Source: Schistocerca nitens (taxonomy: Eukaryota; Arthropoda; Insecta; Orthoptera; Acrididae). From it: DNA of 64,000 nucleotides. The notes below the pieces were generated by a model. It searched no databases. It was not told where the DNA came from and saw nothing but the letters and a program-made list of their open reading frames with translations. The position numbers were made by a program, and so were the translations under genes. The stretch is from assembly GCF_023898315.1 (NCBI RefSeq), contig NC_064616.1, forward strand, positions 546,211,602 to 546,275,601, in the 5' to 3' direction. Shown one piece after another: positions 59,593 to 64,000 of this stretch (within the stretch, counting starts at the first letter, position 1; the number at the start of each line of letters is the position of its first letter).

Positions 59593-61189
59593 CTCTACAG
59601 ACAAATAGAAACCATCGTTTTTTGAACAATTTAAAACCCATCATTACGGGAAAACTTTGATCATGAATCCTTTCGAGCTAAAACATGGAAGACTTCTGTT
59701 TCAAGATAATACTCGAATGAGAAATCTAAATCTTAAGATGATCTGCGCTAATGCATAAAAATTATTGTAGCTTCTCTCCCCTCGGTAGATATCTTATAAA
59801 ATTTCTCTTTCTTCTGGGCTCAAAAAATTAAGACGAAAGTGTAGAGTTACAATATTTCAGTGTAAACTTCTGAAAACATAATACGTCCTATGCTGTAGAT
59901 ATAACTGAAGAGTCCATTATGGCCAAAGTCGTGATTTTAGTGAATAACAAACAGGAGTTGGTGAAAACGAAGGGGAAAAGTGTGGCCACATTTTGCCCCC
60001 AAACGGACCTTTAATAAAGTAAAATACGGGTGAGCGCTAGTATCGTTTCCATGATCGATAGTTCTCTCACTGGAATCTGTGAGTAATAATCAACTCAATT
60101 CCTAAAAATGTCACTTAAGGCGAGGTATAGTAGTTTCACTATAACTAAGCATCAAATGATGCTCTATACCGCCTCCGATGGCGCAAACGTGACAACAAAT
60201 AGATGTATGAAATATTAAATCATGAAATCGAGAATACTTCCACGATAACGGCCGACTGGCTGCGTACTTACAGGTTCACTTTTATTGCTGGTGTGACGAC
60301 TGTTCACAAATTGCACATTTTGGCAGCAGTTCAATAACGCGATGCTTCTACATTCCCTACCATTTTGATGATCATCGACGTGAATGGACGTCTGAGATAC
60401 GACGATTTGAGACGTAGTTGTTTTAACATATGTGATGAACAATATGAGCATGGCTGTTGAAGTGTGCACGCACATTTTAATTCTAGCAGTGGAAACTAAT
60501 CCATGTACTTCCCAGGATGTACAGTTTTCCCTTCTATGGTCTGTTTCATGTAGGAGAGTCCTTGTGGCCGTTCTCATTTAGCCCTCCCTGTAATAGAACC
60601 GTAGCTGGTACCTACCTTTCAGTTTAAGGATTTACAGAAACTTCTGTACCAACAGTTCAACTATGAGATTATATGCACAGCTAGGTAATAATAATTTCCA
60701 ACAATATTAATAATAACTACTTCAATTTTCCCTATATAAAAGTAGATGTTTTTGCACCGTTTACTCGTGCGCCTTGGAGATGCTCCAGTCCCACACTACC
60801 ATAACATTAGCTACTCACTACGGGAGGCAGTTGTATTTCCAAGCATAGTTTTTGTCTCGGCAACCCCCCTCCCCTTTTTCCTCGACCGTGTAACTCCGTT
60901 CTAACCTACGAACGGTAATGCTACAAAAGCACACTGATATGCTAGTTTACATAATTTTCACACAGCGACACCTTACGTAGCCACACGTCTAAATGGCATT
61001 TGGGTAATTACTTGTAGCGAAAGTGACCGCATTCTTGTAGCAATTCGTTATACGAGATATGCAGACGGAAGCGCTAGTGTTCCCGACTGGTCCCCAGTAC
61101 AGGAGTGAAATCGAAAAATGAGCAGTCGGCCAATAAATAACCTCTCTCCTGAGATTTTAGAAACTTCTCCGGCGTAAAGAACATTCAAT
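59593..61189. other. Unassigned stretch
   Basis: A minus ORF (60577-60215) has no recognisable domain. No repeat or terminal structure was found. Confidence 0.4.
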
Positions 61190-62100
61190 TCGGGGTTGCA
61201 GCTGGATAACATTGACTTCTTGCCACGGTAATTCGGCTGACAACCGTTCAGCCATCTTCAGGTGAGCGATTTGCACTGGAAATTGCTTCCTCATATCACT
61301 ACATTTACACTAAAAAATTGGCGCGAAGACGCATGGATAAAGGCAGACGCAACATGAGGGACTTCGGTTGAGTTTCGAAGACCTCTACGCTTATTACTCC
61401 ATCTGTGGCGTTCAGGCGGATCCGTAATAAGATACTACATACACGCTCTCTGTTGGAATGCGCACTGGCGGTGTTAAAATTCAGACGTCTAAATTAATGA
61501 AATTAAATGATAGTGTCACTGTTCATAAAATGTTTTTCTCTGATTACATTTAGGAAATCACCAGGTCCCACGCCGTATTCAGGTGAAAGCCGCCATGACG
61601 AATAATAACACCTTGTGGTAATTGCATTTCCATCGATTCCTTAATTATTGAATCCTAGACGTACTTCGTCGAGGCCAAGATTTCCATGGCAGAATAATAC
61701 ATCGCATGTCCTGTGGAGACACGATGTCCGGCTACAGCTGACTTACTGGGCTACGACAGGCGAGTGTGGCGATCATGTTCGACGCATCTTTGACGGACTG
61801 TTTGCGTCGTATGACCAGTGAAGGTTTGGCCACAGTGAGACAGTAGTCTGTAGATTCCAGCCTTCTGCAATCCCAGATCGTCCATTACTGAACCGATAAA
61901 AAAACAAGTCTTTGTTGGTGGGCGGAATTTGTTTGACATGAAGTTTCCTTAAGATTCTGCCTAATTGCGTTGAGCATGATCGCGACAATAGCTTTTCACA
62001 GGAAAGTAACTCAACCAATGCCCAGCACTGTATCTCCACAAAACATTCCATGGACTGCTGTGTCACATAAATTTTGGTCTCGGAGAGATCCTTCGGGATT
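61190..62100 (-). pseudogene. Penelope-like retroelement, GIY-YIG endonuclease end and 3' UTR
   Basis: On the minus strand: TQLGRILRKLHVKQIPPTNK (about 61970-61915), then AGIYRLLSHCGQTFTGHT (GIY intact; YIG changed to FTG), RCVEHDRHTRLS (Arg and His of the nuclease core), KSAVAGHRVSTGH after a frameshift (about 61735), and the family's C-terminal end GGFHLNTAWDLVIS (about 61600-61558). The 3' UTR continues to about 61190. RT is not present in this fragment. In Penelope-like elements the GIY-YIG domain nicks the target DNA. Confidence 0.8.
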
Positions 62101-62698
62101 TCACTTAATAATGAATAGGAGGAGATATTTTTAGCAAAAGGTCTTATTAACCCTTAAACTGACATCTCTCTCAGATGTGTGTAACTAGAAACATGTGGTC
62201 TCTTAGACCTCGTAATTTTTTTTTAATCATGTAACTCGACAGTAACTGACAAAAATAAGGAAAACAGTCAGCTACTTCATATTATAAGTAAATTTAATAC
62301 TATTCGATGTGTACAAGGACTTCGTTGTTTACATTATTTAAAAGGAATACGAAATACCCCGATGATTTGTGTTCATGTTGTATCACTCCTTAGATGATTG
62401 TTAACATTATTACTCAAGCCGTGATATTCATAATGAAAATGAAAGATTGCAGAAAATATGAAAGAAGTTATTAATTATATGAACTGAAAATATAAAATAC
62501 AACACTTTTGCATAGTCGAAGCACACATATACCGCGTAAATAGGATGGCCATGTTTGGTGCACTCCTATGCCGGTTTCCTTTCCTAGGACCCACACCGCC
62601 TCATACACGTCATAAATTCTCCCATGATTCAGATTTGGTACGCCATCGACCCAAAATTCTATTTTTGTCTGTTGGTCCAGGCATTACTCCTCTTACCT
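62101..62698. other. Unassigned A+T-rich stretch
   Basis: No recognised feature. Confidence 0.4.
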
Positions 62699-62868
62699 GA
62701 AACGCTCCCATTCGAAATTATTTTTGCCATAAAGGGACTGTATTTGCTATGAGGAATTATCTGGGATGCAGATCGCACCAGGCGAAACGCTCCCATTCGA
62801 AATTATTTTTGCCATAAAGGGACTTTATTTGCTGTGAGGAATTATCTGGGATGCAGATCGCACCAGGA
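62699..62868. repeat. 85-bp tandem duplication
   Basis: Unit 1 is 62699-62783 and unit 2 is 62784-62868, both starting GAAACGCTCCCATTCGAAAT and ending CAGATCGCACCAGG. They differ at about two positions (ACTGTATTTGCTATG versus ACTTTATTTGCTGTG), so the duplication is recent relative to its surroundings. Confidence 0.95.
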
Positions 62869-63404
62869 TCATCTTTTCTCCATTAGTATAGCTAACGCAA
62901 AGTCTGGACCAGTATCAGAATAGTCAAAAATCTTTTAATCGTTCGTGTTTTCCTCTTCAAACATAACACGTAACTGCTCTAGCAATCAAGCTTCAAGATT
63001 CGGATGTGCTGCACACAATGTACTCTTCTTAGGAGGTCGCTTCATACTATAGCTGAAAAATAAGAAATTCCCTTATATAATAAAACGCTATCAAATACGA
63101 AAATCCGAAACAGAAATTAAGGAAAATGTGATAATTAGAATAATGTGATCTGTTTGACTTACTTAATTATTACACGTAATGCGAAACATGAGATATTACT
63201 CGCTTCCCATTTCAAGCTCAGCTCTAAATCACATATTTTAGCACTAGACTGATAAAACCAAACAGACTGTTGACTGTTGCTTCACACGTGGTAGGCATTA
63301 AGATGGAGATAATTGTGAAGGGAGGTCATGATTTAATTCAGTGCTACCACACTCGATTTTAAAATGAACGATGAGTGTGAGAGACTGGTGTTTTGGATTA
63401 AGGG
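62869..63404. other. Unassigned stretch
   Basis: On the minus strand a short open piece starts at about 63045 (MKRPPKKSTLCAAHPNLEA) and has stops soon after. It could be an exon remnant of a transposase or host gene; I could not assign it. Confidence 0.3.
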
Positions 63405-63585
63405 TTAACCGTGATGGCGGCTTTCAACTACATAAGATGTGGGACCCAGTCATTTCTTTAATTTCTTCAGAAATAAAATATTTTATGGCCAATGACACAT
63501 CTAGCGCCATTTAGTTTTATTAACTCAGACGTCTGAATGCGCATTCCAATAGAGCGCGTACGTAGAACCACATTATGCATCGTTT
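63405..63585 (+). pseudogene. Penelope-like retroelement 3' fragment, plus orientation
   Basis: GATGGCGGCTTTCAACTACA encodes DGGFQLHKMWDPVIS, the same C-terminal end seen at 61600-61558 on the other strand. The following 3' UTR matches in reverse the stretch 61430-61560 (CAGACGTCT, GGAATGCGCA, GCGCG/ACGCTCT blocks). It abuts the LINE RT fragment at 63586. Confidence 0.65.
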
Positions 63586-64000
63586 CTATGACAGTTTTCT
63601 ATCTACCTCCACACCTAGAAATTTTAACTTTTCAGTTTCACTAATCATACGCCCATTCTGTGAACTTAAAACGTCAGATTTTGTTGAAATGTGTGTTAAA
63701 AACTGTAAAAACTGAGTCTTACTGTGATTTAGGGTTAGTTTATTTTCTACTAGCCCCAAACTTATGTCATGAACTGCACTATTTGAGACAGAGCAAGTGT
63801 AGCACACAACATCATTTACTATCAATTGCCTGTAATACTAGAGCGCATATCATTCATATAAAAAAGAAACAGGAGTGGCCCCTACACTGATCCCTGGGGC
63901 ACCCTCATTTGACTGTAGTCCACTCAGATCCCACATCACAGCCATTCTCAACACTGTGGATAATGACCTTTTGCTGTTTGCTGTTAAAATAACAGATGAA
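63586..64000 (-). pseudogene. Jockey/CR1-like LINE reverse transcriptase fragment
   Basis: On the minus strand from the right edge: VPQGSV*GPLLFLFYMNDM (about 63905-63850; one stop inside), the RT motif B/C approach. The open frame 63825-63586 follows, with NKLTLNHSKTQFLQF and EKLKFLGVEVDRKLS, the thumb region of LINE RTs. The catalytic Y/FADD box is not visible. The fragment continues past the window edge and is cut at 63585 by the Penelope-like fragment. Confidence 0.75.

Overview
The window looks like nuclear DNA from an insect with a large, repeat-rich genome. The best guess is an orthopteran (grasshopper or locust, Schistocerca-like). This rests on recognising several tRNA-headed SINE families and Tc1-like families that I associate with locust genomes; it is recall, not a database match. 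I found no convincing host gene, no RNA gene in its own right, no CRISPR array and no operon-like layout. Almost everything that can be identified is a decayed, often nested mobile element. Long stretches between them are A+T-rich and unrecognised.

Layout. 1-11556: an endogenous retrovirus-like Ty3/gypsy (errantivirus-type) element on the minus strand, with gag, protease, RT-RNase H, integrase and an env-like gene. Its env is split by an almost complete 5.8-kb I-group LINE (247-6050, plus strand) flanked by a 9-bp target duplication. 11557-18902: an RTE-like LINE tail, an LTR-like stretch ending at a tRNA-Arg-type primer binding site, a SINE nested in another SINE, a long (CA)n(TA)n microsatellite and a further SINE. 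19383-20634: a Tc1-like transposon. 22.7-29.3 kb: a short hairpin, a SINE, a degenerate IS630/mariner-like transposon, a roughly 540-bp fold-back sequence, a LINE 3' end, and a pseudogene of a dispersed arthropod gene family. 32-41.9 kb: fragments of LINEs, SINEs and mariner-like elements. 42.2-50.6 kb: a second Ty3/gypsy element on the plus strand whose RT is split by a Tc1-like transposon, itself carrying a SINE. 52.0-53.4 kb: a third gypsy pol on the minus strand. 55.2-59.6 kb: a cluster of Tc1-like transposons, one of which contains both a long-TIR IS630/mariner-like element and a SINE. 61.2-64 kb: Penelope-like fragments in opposite orientations and a LINE RT fragment at the right edge.

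How the parts relate. The I-group LINE encodes endonuclease, RT and RNase H and ends in a short hairpin (GGGAC...GTCCC with the loop sequence TGATGACCTCA) followed by AATC-type repeats. The SINE families in the window end in closely similar hairpins, although their heads resemble different tRNAs. This suggests that they borrow an I-group LINE machinery. The nesting gives a relative chronology: the gypsy elements and the Tc1 copies are older, while the LINE in env and the SINEs with clear target duplications are younger.

Limits. All ORFs are read by eye. Clade names rest on motifs, not alignments. Boundaries without a target duplication or terminal repeat are approximate.
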